Shown here: one piece after another, positions 6,546 to 15,451 of the stretch
How positions within the stretch are numbered: position 1 is the first letter of the stretch
Layout: each line of letters starts with the position of its first letter
NCBI RefSeq assembly: GCF_026342355.1
Contig: NZ_JAPEMV010000005.1
Location: 434,001-498,000, forward strand
Origin: Streptomyces sp. NBC_00249
Lineage (GTDB): Bacteria > Actinomycetota > Actinomycetes > Streptomycetales > Streptomycetaceae
DNA: 64,000 nt
Direction of reading: 5' to 3'
Notes under the pieces: generated by a model
Told to the model about the DNA's origin: nothing
What the model saw: only the letters and a program-made list of their open reading frames with translations
Database searches by the model: none
Made by a program: the position numbers and the translations under genes

Positions 6546-8147
6546 TCACCGGTGGGCCGTCGCACGGCCCAGGAGCAGGCAGACGAGGACGGCCAGCGCG
6601 GCCGCCGCGGTGGCGGCCACCACCAGCTGGACGAGCCGGGGCTGTCCGGCTCCGGCCAGCAGGGCCAGGCTCTGGGCGAAGGCGGCCGAGGCGCAGACCA
6701 CCGCGGCGGGCCGGACCGCGCCGAAGGACTGCAGCAGCAGCCCGGTCCACATCACGGCGCCGAGCAGCAGCAGGGTGGCGACGCGCAGTCCGGTCAGGCC
6801 GGGGGCGTCCGGCCACAGCAGGGTTCCGGTGACGCCGAGGGCGAGCAGCACCACGAGGTAGAGGGCGAGGCAGCGGGTCAGGGTGGCGAGCATCCGGCGG
6901 CGGAAGGCCCGGGCTGAGCGGGCGGCGCGCAGTCCGGCGAGGCTGCCGCTGCGGAAGCGGTGCAGGAGCCATTCGGCAGGGCCCATGCTGAGGGTGAGGG
7001 CCACGGCGGAGGGGGCGGCGACGGCTTCGGCGGGGCCTCCGGCGAGGACCTCGCCGAGGGCGGCGTACAGCACGAGCAGGCCGGTGCCGAGGCCGAACAC
7101 CCCGTAGGGCACGGAGTCCCCGATGCGGGGGCCGCGCCGGGCGTAGTGGTCCTCCTCGGCGCCGCGCAGCATCCGCCAGCGCACGGCGCCGTCTTCGCCG
7201 GGGCGGCGCCGGGCCCGCTCGCGGATCCGGCGCGCCGCGGTCCGCAGGCCCTCGGCCAGCGGGAGTTCGCGGACGGCGAGGGTGCAGGCGGCCGCCAGGG
7301 ACAGCACCAGCAGGGCGACCCGCAGGGGTACGGGCGGGTCGGTGACGAGGGAGAGGAGGGCTCCGGCGGCCATGGGGGCGAGGGCGGCGAGCAGCACCCG
7401 CTCCCGGCCGAGGACGAGCAGGACGGTGGCGGCCCCGACGTACAGGGCCTGTCCGGCGGCGAAGGCGTACGAGAACGGCGGCCCGCCCGGTACGGCGAGC
7501 GCGGCGGCGGTGCCGAGCAGGGCGCCGGCGGGGGCGCCGACGAGGAGGGTGCGTCCGGCGGCGGCGCGGTCGCCGAGGCCGAGCCAGGAGTAGGCGCGGT
7601 GGGACAGGGTCTGGTCCCAGACCCAGCCGATGAGGGCTCCGGCGAGCAGGGTCAGGGTGCCGGCGGGCAGGCCGAGGCGGTCCTGGGGGCCTTCGAGCAG
7701 CGGGGCGCCCAGGACGTAGGCGAGGCCGGGCAGGGCGAAGATCACCCCGCGCAGGAGGCAGGCGGTGAGGGAGACCTTCCAGGGGTCGGGGAGGTCTTCG
7801 GGTTCGGGGAAGGCGCGGGGGACGCGGGCGAAGAGTTCCTCGGCGAGGGCGAAGGAGTCGTGGCGGCCGTAGGTGAGGCGGATGTACTCGTCGTTCATCC
7901 CGTCGGATTCGAGGATGGCGGCGATCTCGTCGGGGTGGACGGCGGCGGCGATGAACACGTCGAGGCGGGTCGCGAGTTCGTCCATGGGGTCGGCGGCCGG
8001 GCCCCCGCCCTGCCGCGGTCGCGGCAGGGCGGGGAGGGTGTCGGTGCGGGCACCCGTCCGGATGCCGGCGCGGGCGCCGGAGGCGTGGCCGACGTGGACC
8101 CAGCCGCCTTCCGGGCCGGGGGGCTTGAGCCAGAGGGATCCGCTCAC
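6546..8147 (-). CDS. Multi-pass membrane protein of the polysaccharide locus (PelG-like role)
   Basis: About 533 residues if started at the GTG at 8147, which overlaps the glycosyltransferase stop as GTGA. An alternative ATG at 7985 gives 479 residues with the same membrane part. After an N-terminal cytosolic region (~110 residues from MDELATRLDVF) there are roughly 11-13 hydrophobic helices, split by a charged loop (RRIRERARRRPGEDG). It does not resemble PelG closely enough to name it. Position directly after a PelF-like glycosyltransferase suggests it carries or synthesises the growing polymer across the membrane, as PelG does in Pel systems or the membrane part of fungal Gtb3 may do. The role is inference; the topology is seen. 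Confidence 0.8.
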   Translation of the reverse strand: MSGSLWLKPPGPEGGWVHVGHASGARAGIRTGARTDTLPALPRPRQGGGPAADPMDELATRLDVFIAAAVHPDEIAAILESDGMNDEYIRLTYGRHDSFALAEELFARVPRAFPEPEDLPDPWKVSLTACLLRGVIFALPGLAYVLGAPLLEGPQDRLGLPAGTLTLLAGALIGWVWDQTLSHRAYSWLGLGDRAAAGRTLLVGAPAGALLGTAAALAVPGGPPFSYAFAAGQALYVGAATVLLVLGRERVLLAALAPMAAGALLSLVTDPPVPLRVALLVLSLAAACTLAVRELPLAEGLRTAARRIRERARRRPGEDGAVRWRMLRGAEEDHYARRGPRIGDSVPYGVFGLGTGLLVLYAALGEVLAGGPAEAVAAPSAVALTLSMGPAEWLLHRFRSGSLAGLRAARSARAFRRRMLATLTRCLALYLVVLLALGVTGTLLWPDAPGLTGLRVATLLLLGAVMWTGLLLQSFGAVRPAAVVCASAAFAQSLALLAGAGQPRLVQLVVAATAAAALAVLVCLLLGRATAHR

Positions 8148-9673
8148 CACAGGCTCCCGTCGGCGGCCAGCTCTTTGTTCCAGGGGTCCTTGTACCAGGG
8201 GTCGGCGAGCCGCTGGGTCCAGTCGTCGCCCGCCTGGACGGGCAGGACGGGCTGGCCCGCGAGTTCGATGTAGATGTGCCGGAAGCCGTCCACGGACTGG
8301 TGGAGGGTGAACTTCTCGACGACCCGTTTGCGCGACATCCGGCCCAGTTCGGCGCGGCGTGCGTCGTCGCGGAGCAGGGCGAGGGTGGCGCGGGCCATGG
8401 TCTCGGGCTCGCGGGGCGGGACGACGAGGCCCGTGTCGCCGACGGCTTCGCGGACGCCGCCGACGTCGGTGGAGACGGTGGTGCGGCCGCAGGACATGGC
8501 CTCGATGATGCTGAAGGGGAAGCCTTCGCTGATGCTGGAGAGCATGACGACGCTGCCGGCGGCGTAGGCCTTGGCGACCTGGTCGATGCGGCCCTCGTAG
8601 GTGATGCCGTCGCCGACGCCGAGTTCGGCGGCGAGCTTCTCCAGGCGGAGCCGGTACTCCTCGCAGCCGGCCGGGACGGGGCCGAAGAGGCGCAGGCGCA
8701 GGGCGGGCAGTTCCTCGCGCATGAACGCGTAGGCGCGGATGAGGGTTTCGAGGTCCTTGATCGGGTCGATGCGGCCGCACCAGCTGAGGGTGGGCACCTC
8801 CGGCTCGGGGCCGGCCTCGGGGAAGGCGTGCGGGTCGACGCCGTTGTAGACCGTGCGGATGCGGTCGGAGTCGGCGCCTCCGCGTTCCTCCCAGCGGCGG
8901 TTGTACTGGTTGCACGGGGTGATGAGGTCGGCCTGCCGGTAGCCCTCGGAGTTGAGCTCGCGGTAGAAGCCCAGCATGAGGGCCTTGACGGGCCAGCGCT
9001 GGGCGGCGGTGCGGTAGCCGAGGTAGCGCTCGCGGAGGTAGATGCCGTGCTCGGTGAGGAGGAAGGGCACTCCGTCGAGCCGTTTGGCGGCGAGGGCGGG
9101 GAGGGTGGCGAGGCCGCTGCTGACGGCGTGGGCGACGCTGTCGGGCGGGATCCGCACGGACAGCGGGCGCAGGGCGTGTTCCAGCAGGTCGGTGGCGGTG
9201 AGCGCGTCGTGGAGGGTGGGCGCGGCCTCGGCGGTGACCAGGCCCGGGCGGGTCCAGACGGTCGTCAGCAGGCGCAGGACCGATTCGGAGCGCAGGGCGG
9301 GGGCGAGCCGGCCGGCGCGGGCCAGCTGGGCGAGTTCGCCGAGGGCCTCGGAGAAGCCGCCGGCGGCCGGGTCTATGAGGGACAGCAGGAAGGTTTCGTA
9401 CGTTTCGGTGAAGCGGCGGCGGGCCTTGCCGCGCAGGGCGGTACGGCGGGTGCGGGGCGGTGTCGGGCCCCAGAGCGGTACGGCGGTGTGGCGGTAGACG
9501 TTCCGCGGCAGTTCCCAGGTGACCGGCTCGCGTCCGGAGCCGGTCAGGGCTATGACGTTGAAGTCGACTTCCGGCATACCGCGGACCAGTTGGTCGCACC
9601 AGGTGCTGACGCCCCCGTGGACGTGCGGGTAGGTGCCTTCGGTGAGCATGGTGACGTGACGCCCATGGCTCAT
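8144..9673 (-). CDS. PelF-like GT4 glycosyltransferase
   Basis: A 509-residue enzyme with PelF architecture: an N-terminal DUF3492 region (HVTMLTEGTYPHVHGGVSTW to about residue 290) and a C-terminal GT-B donor-binding half with SWCGRIDPIKD and the E-x7-E motif in EGFPFSIIEAMSCG. PelF uses UDP-sugars (UDP-GalNAc in Pel) and is cytosolic. The fungal GAG glycosyltransferase Gtb3 is also GT4. The ATG at 9671-9673 is the natural start. The gene follows the deacetylase by 111 bp and is coupled to the membrane protein by a GTGA overlap. No pelD/pelE-like c-di-GMP receptor and no UDP-glucose 4-epimerase occur in the window, so the precursor must come from elsewhere. Confidence 0.9.
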   Translation of the reverse strand: MSHGRHVTMLTEGTYPHVHGGVSTWCDQLVRGMPEVDFNVIALTGSGREPVTWELPRNVYRHTAVPLWGPTPPRTRRTALRGKARRRFTETYETFLLSLIDPAAGGFSEALGELAQLARAGRLAPALRSESVLRLLTTVWTRPGLVTAEAAPTLHDALTATDLLEHALRPLSVRIPPDSVAHAVSSGLATLPALAAKRLDGVPFLLTEHGIYLRERYLGYRTAAQRWPVKALMLGFYRELNSEGYRQADLITPCNQYNRRWEERGGADSDRIRTVYNGVDPHAFPEAGPEPEVPTLSWCGRIDPIKDLETLIRAYAFMREELPALRLRLFGPVPAGCEEYRLRLEKLAAELGVGDGITYEGRIDQVAKAYAAGSVVMLSSISEGFPFSIIEAMSCGRTTVSTDVGGVREAVGDTGLVVPPREPETMARATLALLRDDARRAELGRMSRKRVVEKFTLHQSVDGFRHIYIELAGQPVLPVQAGDDWTQRLADPWYKDPWNKELAADGSLW

Positions 9674-9784
9674 AGGTGTGTGTCCCCCCAGGACGGAAAG
9701 GGGCCGGCGCCCGTCGGGTTCGCGGAGCGCCGGCGCTGGGTGGTGCGAGTGGCGGCTTGCGGGCTTACTGGCGGTTCGGCCCGG

Positions 9785-11812
9785 TCAGAGGAGCTTGAGG
9801 GTGACCGCCGACTGGAGCAGCTCGGGAGCAGTCCAGGTGGAGCGGGTGCCGGCGTAGGCGGTGCCGAAGTCGGCGGTGCCGAGGAGGAGCTGCTTCTTCG
9901 TTCCGTTGGGTGCCGTGACGGGGGCGACGACGCCGCCCGGCGCCTTGATCGTGACGTCCTTGCCGATGCGGTACGCGGTGACCTGGCCGGCGGCCAGGGC
10001 CTTGTCCCAGGCCGCGCGGCGGCTGAGCTCGACGCCGGTGTCCTTCATGCTCTGGTTGACGATCGGCGCGCTGGGGGCGTAGAGGCCGCGGTAGGTGTCG
10101 AGGACCTGGTTGAGCACCGGGTAGAGGGTGCGGTCCTCGGCGAGGTTGGACTGGTGGACGTAGTGCGGCTTCGGGTCGTTGGCGAGCACGTGCCGCAGGG
10201 CGGTGCGGGCCTCGGCGGGGACGATGTGGTCCAGGTAGCCGGTGTTGACGTCGAGCGGGGCCGGCAGGCAGGTCGAGGTCGCCGGGTTGTCCTCGCAGAT
10301 GCCGCTGCCGCCGTCGGCGCGGCTGGTGTAGATCCAGTTGTACTCGTCGGCCATCTCCGCGTTGGTGCCCGTGTTGTAGTACACGTTCATCGGGTACCGG
10401 GGGACGGTGAGGGCGGCGCCGACGGCCCGCTGCGCGGGTTCGCGGGAGTTGTCGCTGCCCGCCCACTTGACGCCGTTGTCGGCGAGGGCGCCGGCCAGGT
10501 TGGGGTTGTCCTGGGGCTGCTGCGGGAGGGTCTTGAGGCCGGAGTGCTCGCCGGTGACCAGTTCGGTGCGGTCGGTGGTGATGCCCTTGGACGCGGCCCA
10601 GTTGTTGTTGTCGCGGATCTGGGCGGAGATCTCCGCCCGGCTCATGTAGTTGATCGCGCCCTGGGCGTTCTTGGTGCAGGTCCAGGGCGTGGTGCTGACG
10701 TCCTGGACGCAGCCGAGGAAGGGGTGGGAGTAGGTGTGGTTCATCCACCGGTACTTGGCCCGGTCGGCGACCAGCTGCGCGGTGAGGGCGTCGGTGCCGC
10801 CGTTCTCGGTCTTCCACTCCTCGCCGGCGCCGGCGTTGAAGAGCATGTCCAGCTTGAAGTTCTTGCCGGTCTGCCACTGCGCCGCGTACTGGGCGTCGGC
10901 GGCCGTCATGCGGATGGTGCTCTCCTTGCCCTCGCCGCCCGCGCAGGCGTAGTCGCCGGGCGTGCAGTTGAGGGCCTTGTCCCAGCGGGCGTCCGGGGCG
11001 AAGACGTCGTCGACGTGGACGGCGAAGTAGCTGCGCTCCTGGCCGAGGTGGACCCCCTGGGTGAGCCACTCGACGATGCCCCGGGCGAGCAGCCGGAACT
11101 GCTGCTGGTACTGGTTGTAGCCGAAGGTGACGACCAGTTCGCTGCGCCCGTCGTGGGTGTACTCGCCGACGAGCGAGGCCCGTCCGGAGCCGACGGGGGC
11201 GTCGAGGTAGCTGGTGTACCCGGCGCGCGGCTTCCCCATGAACCCGTAGCTCTCCGGGACCAGGGGGGAGTTGTCCTCGAAGGTGACCTGGCCTCCGAGG
11301 TAGCCGAAGGGGCCCGCCTTGCCGGCGGCGGTGACGGCGGCCGGAGTGCCGTCGAGGGTGCCGGCGTAGCCCCCGTTGTCGGTGTACTCCAGGCCCACTT
11401 CCGGGTGGGCCCAGGTGTAGGCGTCGACCTGGCGGATCCCGTACGTCGTCTCGTACGCGGTGAGCGCGGCCAGTTCGGCCGAACCCGCGCCGAAGGGGTT
11501 CTCGTTCGGCAGGACGACCCCCTGGAACTTCGCCCTCGGCCTGCCGTCGACCGTGTCGCTGAGGAACGCCGCGTTGATGACCGGGCGGCTCGCGCTGCCC
11601 AGGTCGACGCGGGTGAACGGCACGCCCGTGTCCTTCAGCTGCGCGGTGATCGCCCCGACGGAGCTGCCGCCGTCGTCGACGACCAGCACCCTCAGGTCGA
11701 CGCGCGGTGTCACCGCGGCCGCCTGGGCGGTCGCGGCGGGTACTGCCACGGACATCAGAGCTGCCGCGGCCATGGCGGCGGCGACCCTGTTCATCCGGTT
11801 CTTGTTGACCAT
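9785..11812 (-). CDS. Secreted polysaccharide deacetylase, CE18/Agd3-like
   Basis: A 675-residue exported protein. A Sec signal peptide ends near residue 33 (VPAATAQAAA). The N-terminal ~230 residues have an Asp-rich strand (LRVLVVDDGG) and probably bind polymer. The deacetylase core starts with AVHVDDVFAPDARW (Asp pair about residues 268-269), followed by NHTYSHPF (about 357-364), the His-x3-His metal site of NodB-like deacetylases. Length, missing classical NodB spacing and company fit fungal Agd3, which partially deacetylates GalNAc in galactosaminogalactan and makes it cationic and adhesive. First gene of the operon; its promoter must lie in 11813-12169, shared with divergent pepA. Confidence 0.85.
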   Translation of the reverse strand: MVNKNRMNRVAAAMAAAALMSVAVPAATAQAAAVTPRVDLRVLVVDDGGSSVGAITAQLKDTGVPFTRVDLGSASRPVINAAFLSDTVDGRPRAKFQGVVLPNENPFGAGSAELAALTAYETTYGIRQVDAYTWAHPEVGLEYTDNGGYAGTLDGTPAAVTAAGKAGPFGYLGGQVTFEDNSPLVPESYGFMGKPRAGYTSYLDAPVGSGRASLVGEYTHDGRSELVVTFGYNQYQQQFRLLARGIVEWLTQGVHLGQERSYFAVHVDDVFAPDARWDKALNCTPGDYACAGGEGKESTIRMTAADAQYAAQWQTGKNFKLDMLFNAGAGEEWKTENGGTDALTAQLVADRAKYRWMNHTYSHPFLGCVQDVSTTPWTCTKNAQGAINYMSRAEISAQIRDNNNWAASKGITTDRTELVTGEHSGLKTLPQQPQDNPNLAGALADNGVKWAGSDNSREPAQRAVGAALTVPRYPMNVYYNTGTNAEMADEYNWIYTSRADGGSGICEDNPATSTCLPAPLDVNTGYLDHIVPAEARTALRHVLANDPKPHYVHQSNLAEDRTLYPVLNQVLDTYRGLYAPSAPIVNQSMKDTGVELSRRAAWDKALAAGQVTAYRIGKDVTIKAPGGVVAPVTAPNGTKKQLLLGTADFGTAYAGTRSTWTAPELLQSAVTLKLL

Positions 11813-12169
11813 TTCGGCCTTTCCCCCCGCAGGCGTCCCTCGGTCGCGACCCTAGGCGGAGGGCCGGACCGGGGAGGCTCTGTGGAAATCATGCAAAGGA
11901 ACCCCGCGTCCCCTTGCGAGAGTGGCTCGAGTCTCTCGGACCTCGTCAGGTCTAAGAGGCAAACCTGGAGCAGAGTCCACAGATGGGTGAACCTGGTATC
12001 GCATTGATCGAACAAGTTGACAAACCTTCGAGTGACGTACGGGCGAGTACGTACGCGTAGGCTCATTTCCGGCGGCCATAGGGCCGGAATACGATCGCTG
12101 CGGAGCCGCCGGCGACCCCGACGTGACCGCAGCCCCCACCCACACAAACGGAAGCGAGACTTCACCACC
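11813..12169. other. 357-bp divergent intergenic region, deacetylase / pepA
   Basis: No gene is seen here. It must hold the promoters of the minus-strand polysaccharide operon and of plus-strand pepA. ACGTACG occurs twice (about 12035 and 12049) close to the pepA side, and a TTGACA hexamer lies at 12017-12022, but I find no convincing matching -10 at normal spacing. Only the general role is supported. Confidence 0.5.
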
Positions 12170-13696
12170 GTGACTGCTCTGACTCTCAGCACTGCCGGCG
12201 CAGCGACGCTGCGCGCCGACGCCCTCGTGGTCGGCGTCGCGAAGGGCCCCAAGGGTCCGGTCGTGGCCGCCGGCGCGGAGGCCGTGGACAAGGCGTTCGA
12301 CGGAAAGCTCGCCGCCGTGCTCGAAGCCCTCGGTGCCTCGGGCGCCGAAGGCGAGGTCACCAAGCTGCCCGCCCCGGCCGGTCTCAAGGTCCCGGTCGTG
12401 CTGGCGGTCGGACTGGGCTCGGCCCCCGAGCAGGACGAGTCCTTCGACGAGGAGGCCCTGCGCCGCGCCGCCGGCGCCGCCGCCCGCGCCCTGCACGGCG
12501 CCAAGAAGGCCGCCTTCGCCCTCCCCCTGGACGACGCCTCCGCCGTCACCGCCGTCGCCGAGGGCGCGCTGCTGGGCGCGTACGCCTTCACCGCCTACCA
12601 GGGCGGCGACAAGAAGGGCAAGAACTCCGGCCCGAAGCAGCCCCTGGCCGAGGTCGCCCTGCTGGGCGCCAAGCCGCGCGACAAGGAGCACAAGGCCGCG
12701 GCCGAGCGCGCCTCCGTCGTCGCCACCGAGGTCAACATCGCCCGCGACCTGGTCAACACCCCGCCGAACGACCTCACCCCCGAGGCCTTCGCCGCCGTCG
12801 CCTCCGCGACCGCGAAGGAGAACGGCATCAAGGTCCAGGTCCTGGACGAGAAGGCCCTCCTCAAGGGCGGCTACGGCGGCATCATGGGCGTCGGCAAGGG
12901 CTCCGAGAACCCGCCGCGCCTGGTGAAGCTCTCCTACACCCACGCCAAGGCGGAGAAGACCCTCGCCTTCGTCGGCAAGGGCATCACCTACGACTCGGGC
13001 GGCATCTCCCTGAAGCCGGCCGGCCACAACGAGACGATGAAGTGCGACATGGCCGGCGCCGCCGCCGTCTTCGCCGCCGTCGTCGCGGCCGCCAAGCTGG
13101 GCCTCCAGGTCAACGTCACCGGCTGGCTCGCGCTCGCCGAGAACATGCCGTCCGGCTCCGCCACCAAGCCCGGCGACGTCCTGCGCATGTACAGCGGCAA
13201 GACCGTCGAGGTCCTCAACACCGACGCCGAGGGCCGCCTCGTCCTGGGCGACGCCCTGACCAAGGCCTCCGAGGACAACCCGGACGCGATCGTCGACGTC
13301 GCCACCCTGACGGGTGCGATGGTGCTGGCGCTCGGCGACCGCACCTTCGGGATCATGGCCAACGACGACGCCTTCCGCACCTCGATCCACGAGATCGCGG
13401 AGGAGGTCGGCGAGGCCTCCTGGCCGATGCCGCTCCCCGAGGACCTGCGCAAGACCATGGACTCCCCCACCGCCGACATGGCCAACATGGGCGTCCGGAT
13501 GGGCGGCGGCCTGGTCGCCGGCCTCTTCCTCCAGGAGTTCGTCGGCGAGGGCATCACCTGGGCCCACCTCGACATCGCGGGTCCGGCCTTCCACGAGGGC
13601 GCCCCGTACGGCTACACCCCCAAGGGCGGCACCGGCTCGGCCGTGCGCACCCTGGTGCGCCTCGCCGAGCGCACTGCCACGGGCGACCTGGGCTGA
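12170..13696 (+). CDS. pepA: Leucyl aminopeptidase (M17)
   Basis: A 508-residue cytosolic exopeptidase releasing N-terminal residues, two-zinc hexameric family. The C-terminal catalytic half holds the metal ligands and the family signature NTDAEGRLVL, together with GKGITYDSGGISLKP and KCDMAGAAAV. The N-terminal half is the usual Ala-rich macrodomain-like part. I chose the GTG at 12170 (VTALTLSTAG) because it follows a purine-rich GGAAGCGAGA stretch; a longer frame upstream has no support. It stands upstream of lpdA, separated by a strong hairpin terminator. Confidence 0.95.
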   Translation: MTALTLSTAGAATLRADALVVGVAKGPKGPVVAAGAEAVDKAFDGKLAAVLEALGASGAEGEVTKLPAPAGLKVPVVLAVGLGSAPEQDESFDEEALRRAAGAAARALHGAKKAAFALPLDDASAVTAVAEGALLGAYAFTAYQGGDKKGKNSGPKQPLAEVALLGAKPRDKEHKAAAERASVVATEVNIARDLVNTPPNDLTPEAFAAVASATAKENGIKVQVLDEKALLKGGYGGIMGVGKGSENPPRLVKLSYTHAKAEKTLAFVGKGITYDSGGISLKPAGHNETMKCDMAGAAAVFAAVVAAAKLGLQVNVTGWLALAENMPSGSATKPGDVLRMYSGKTVEVLNTDAEGRLVLGDALTKASEDNPDAIVDVATLTGAMVLALGDRTFGIMANDDAFRTSIHEIAEEVGEASWPMPLPEDLRKTMDSPTADMANMGVRMGGGLVAGLFLQEFVGEGITWAHLDIAGPAFHEGAPYGYTPKGGTGSAVRTLVRLAERTATGDLG

Positions 13697-13730
13697 CGCA
13701 CCCGCCTGCCGGGACGCCGCGCAGCCGGCC

Positions 13731-13772
13731 GAACGCGCCCCGGGACCCCCGTCGGGGTCCCGGGGCGCGTTC
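13731..13772. terminator. Perfect 19-bp hairpin after pepA
   Basis: GAACGCGCCCCGGGACCCC pairs with its exact complement around the 4-base loop CGTC. There is no T-run after it, as is usual for actinobacterial terminators. Confidence 0.85.
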
Positions 13773-14008
13773 GCTCTGGAAGAAACCTGGAGGGTCGGTA
13801 GGTTTCTACGCAGTGGTAACCCCCACTTCGGGCGGAACGACGGTCCACACCCGGGGCCCGGCGTCCCGCGTTCCCCCGACAAATGCGAAGATGGGTTCTC
13901 GGCAGGACAGGGCCCCCACCACAGGGCCGAAGAAACAAGCGGCCGATTACCAGCCGCCGCCCGGTCACAGAGGACCGGTGCCCGGCGCACATGCATGGAG
14001 GACGTGAC

Positions 14009-15397
14009 GTGGCGAACGACGCCAGCACCGTTTTCGACCTAGTGATCCTCGGCGGTGGCAGTGGCGGTTACGCCGCGGCGCTGCGCGCCTCCCAGCTGGG
14101 TCTCGACGTTGCGCTGATCGAGAAGAACAAGCTCGGCGGCACCTGCCTGCACAACGGCTGCATCCCCACGAAGGCTCTGCTGCACGCGGGCGAGATCGCG
14201 GACCAGGCGCGCGAAGCCGCCCAGTTCGGTGTGAAGGCCACCTTCGAGGGCATCGACATCGCGGGTGTGCACAAGTACAAGGACGAGATCATCGCGGGCC
14301 TGTACAAGGGTCTGCAGGGTCTGGTCGCCTCCCGCAAGGTGACGTACATCGAGGGTGAGGGCCGCCTCTCCTCGCCGACCTCCGTCGACGTCAACGGCCA
14401 GCGCATCCAGGGCCGCCACGTCCTGCTGGCGACCGGCTCCGTGCCGAAGTCGCTGCCGGGCCTGGACATCGACGGCAACCGCATCATCTCCTCGGACCAC
14501 GCGCTGGTCCTGGACCGCGTGCCGCAGTCCGCGATCATCCTGGGCGGCGGCGTCATCGGCGTCGAGTTCGCCTCGGCGTGGAAGTCCTTCGGCACCGACG
14601 TCACCGTCATCGAGGGCCTCAAGCACCTCGTTCCGGTGGAGGACGAGAACAGCTCCAAGCTGCTGGAGCGCGCGTTCCGCAAGCGGGGCATCAAGTTCAA
14701 CCTCGGCACCTTCTTCGAGAAGGCCGAGTACACCGAGACCGGCGTGCGCGTCACGCTGGCCGACGGCAAGACCTTCGAGGCCGAGGTGCTGCTGGTCGCC
14801 ATCGGCCGCGGCCCCGTCTCCCAGGGCCTGGGCTACGAGGAGCAGGGCGTCGCGATGGACCGCGGCTACGTCCTGGTCGACGAGTACATGCAGACCAACG
14901 TGGCGACCATCTCGGCCGTCGGTGACCTCGTCCCCACCCTCCAGCTCGCGCACGTCGGCTTCGCCGAGGGCATCCTGGTAGCGGAGCGTCTGGCCGGTCT
15001 GAAGACCGTCCCGATCGACTACGACGGTGTTCCGCGCGTCACGTACTGCCACCCCGAGGTCGCCTCCGTCGGCATCACCGAGGCCAAGGCCAAGGAGATC
15101 TACGGCGCGGACAAGGTCGTGGCCCTGAAGTACAACCTTGCGGGCAACGGCAAGAGCAAGATCCTCAAGACCGCGGGCGAGATCAAGCTCGTCCAGGTCA
15201 AGGACGGTGCCGTGGTCGGCGTCCACATGGTCGGTGACCGGATGGGCGAGCAGGTCGGCGAGGCCCAGCTGATCTACAACTGGGAAGCCCTGCCGGCCGA
15301 GGTCGCGCAGCTCATCCACGCGCACCCGACGCAGAACGAGGCGATGGGTGAGGCCCACCTGGCCCTCGCCGGCAAGCCGCTGCACGCACACGACTAA
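14009..15397 (+). CDS. lpdA: Dihydrolipoyl dehydrogenase (E3)
   Basis: A 462-residue flavoenzyme that reoxidises dihydrolipoamide on E2 with NAD+. It has an N-terminal FAD-binding GGGSGGYAA, the redox disulfide in GGTCLHNGC (Cys46 and Cys51), a second nucleotide fold at ILGGGVIGVE, and the C-terminal His-Glu pair region IHAHPTQNEA. The GTG at 14009 follows GGAGG by 7 bases, which fixes the start. It is followed by sucB 54 bp later on the same strand, so E3 and E2 are probably co-transcribed. Confidence 0.96.
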   Translation: MANDASTVFDLVILGGGSGGYAAALRASQLGLDVALIEKNKLGGTCLHNGCIPTKALLHAGEIADQAREAAQFGVKATFEGIDIAGVHKYKDEIIAGLYKGLQGLVASRKVTYIEGEGRLSSPTSVDVNGQRIQGRHVLLATGSVPKSLPGLDIDGNRIISSDHALVLDRVPQSAIILGGGVIGVEFASAWKSFGTDVTVIEGLKHLVPVEDENSSKLLERAFRKRGIKFNLGTFFEKAEYTETGVRVTLADGKTFEAEVLLVAIGRGPVSQGLGYEEQGVAMDRGYVLVDEYMQTNVATISAVGDLVPTLQLAHVGFAEGILVAERLAGLKTVPIDYDGVPRVTYCHPEVASVGITEAKAKEIYGADKVVALKYNLAGNGKSKILKTAGEIKLVQVKDGAVVGVHMVGDRMGEQVGEAQLIYNWEALPAEVAQLIHAHPTQNEAMGEAHLALAGKPLHAHD

Positions 15398-15451
15398 TCG
15401 TCACTGGGCGCGACGACCACTTCCGCACTTTCGTTAGGAGCAACAGAAACC

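Noticed and set aside
12017-12022. TTGACA as the pepA -35 element
   Set aside because: No -10 hexamer is found at a normal distance.
11852-13996. A 714-codon minus-strand frame over pepA
   Set aside because: Shadow frame with repeated Gly/Asp/Leu; pepA has complete M17 motifs.
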